NCBI GenBank assembly: GCA_016124585.1
Contig: WGNL01000004.1
Coordinates: 372,001 to 436,000, forward strand
Direction of reading: 5' to 3'
Origin: Bacteroidota bacterium
Lineage (GTDB): Bacteria; Bacteroidota; Bacteroidia; Chitinophagales; Saprospiraceae
DNA: 64,000 bases
Shown: positions 63,775 to 64,000 of the stretch, one piece after another
How positions within the stretch are numbered: the first letter of the stretch is position 1
Layout of the letters: every line of letters starts with the position of its first letter
Position numbers and translations under genes: made by a program
The notes under the pieces: generated by a model
Seen by the model: the letters and a program-made list of their open reading frames with translations, nothing else
What the model was told of the DNA's origin: nothing
The model's database searches: none

Positions 63775-64000
63775 TTATTTCAATATACCAGCTATCCCTG
63801 GCGGTTTTATCAGTTTGCCGATTTCGATTGCCATTTGCAATATCTTTTTGGGATCTTCTGTCTCAATAATCTGTGTTTTTTTCAAGATGAAGTCCAAATA
63901 ATGTCGAGCTTCTTGGGTATCAAACTGCATCGTGTACTCAAAATACAAGCCTAAATCTTCGATTGGCATACAATGCGTGAAGACGAATTTTTCACGCCAA
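63775..64000 (-). CDS. C-terminal part of an unknown protein, cut by the window edge
   Basis: The minus-strand frame runs from the right edge (64000) to the stop at 63775 with no interruption: WREKFVFTHCMPIEDLGLYF, then a helical stretch and the end LIKPPGIAGILK. The Met at 63969 is internal to this open frame, so the gene probably starts beyond the window. I do not recognise the family; it looks soluble and helical. Confidence 0.55.
   Translation of the reverse strand, partial: WREKFVFTHCMPIEDLGLYFEYTMQFDTQEARHYLDFILKKTQIIETEDPKKILQMAIEIGKLIKPPGIAGILK

Overview
The window is a 64-kb, AT-leaning, gene-dense piece of chromosome from a member of the Bacteroidota, probably a gliding or environmental lineage such as Saprospiria. 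The sequence shows three things that point there. Promoters repeatedly use the Bacteroidota -7 element TAnnTTTG. There are type IX secretion (T9SS) parts: a PorV/PorQ-like barrel, PorT beside the menaquinone methyltransferase, and two proteins with C-terminal sorting domains. Bacillithiol synthase BshC, LytTR signalling, an OmpA protein with thrombospondin-3 repeats and a TPR-CHAT protein fit the same group. I see no rRNA, tRNA, insertion sequence, prophage or CRISPR array.

Layout. 1-5.2 kb: a partial carboxypeptidase-regulatory-like protein, an HMG-CoA lyase-like enzyme, a DUF962 membrane protein, two unknown genes, murB and a lipoprotein. 5.4-9.1 kb: full-length B12-dependent methionine synthase. 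9.1-11.3 kb: PspC-like protein, ECF sigma factor, triosephosphate isomerase. 11.4-19.0 kb: a membrane TPR protein with an N-terminal domain resembling effector-associated domain 11, a PorV/PorQ protein, a CBS protein, an EI24-like membrane protein, a large unknown and an NlpC/P60 lipoprotein. 19-26.4 kb: GT9 and GT2 glycosyltransferases, glycerol kinase, menG-porT, a radical SAM protein and a VOC protein. 26.6-33.1 kb: TetR regulator plus a TolC/membrane-fusion/RND efflux operon. 33-49.8 kb: serine dehydratase, OmpA, hscA-bshC, pruA, a HAD nucleotidase, coaD, pfkA-pbpC. 50-54 kb: the signalling locus described below. 54-64 kb: a three-gene set (DUF115, SDR, 2-hydroxyacid dehydrogenase), TPR-CHAT, a large PKD surface protein, rpsP and a partial gene at the edge.

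The most interesting part is 49.8-54.0 kb. A cytoplasmic TPR-LytS-type histidine kinase, a 69-residue peptide with a double-glycine leader, and a LytTR response regulator lie on the minus strand. Immediately downstream of the kinase is an 887-bp region without an ordinary gene. It holds three related minus-strand units, each with a -7 element, a shared 17-nt 5' box, a terminator hairpin whose paired positions co-vary between copies, and a UCCCU loop. Upstream of two units, at an identical 34-bp distance from the -7 element, lie arrays of ACCGTTCC sites repeated every 20-21 bp, the form expected for LytTR-family operators. I infer a peptide-linked two-component system that drives a family of small RNAs, comparable in logic to streptococcal csRNAs or Vibrio Qrr RNAs but built from Bacteroidota parts. 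No experiment or search was possible, so this is a hypothesis drawn from sequence.

Start codons were often moved inward from the longest open frame, because a -7 promoter element lies inside the longer version or because the conserved domain begins later.
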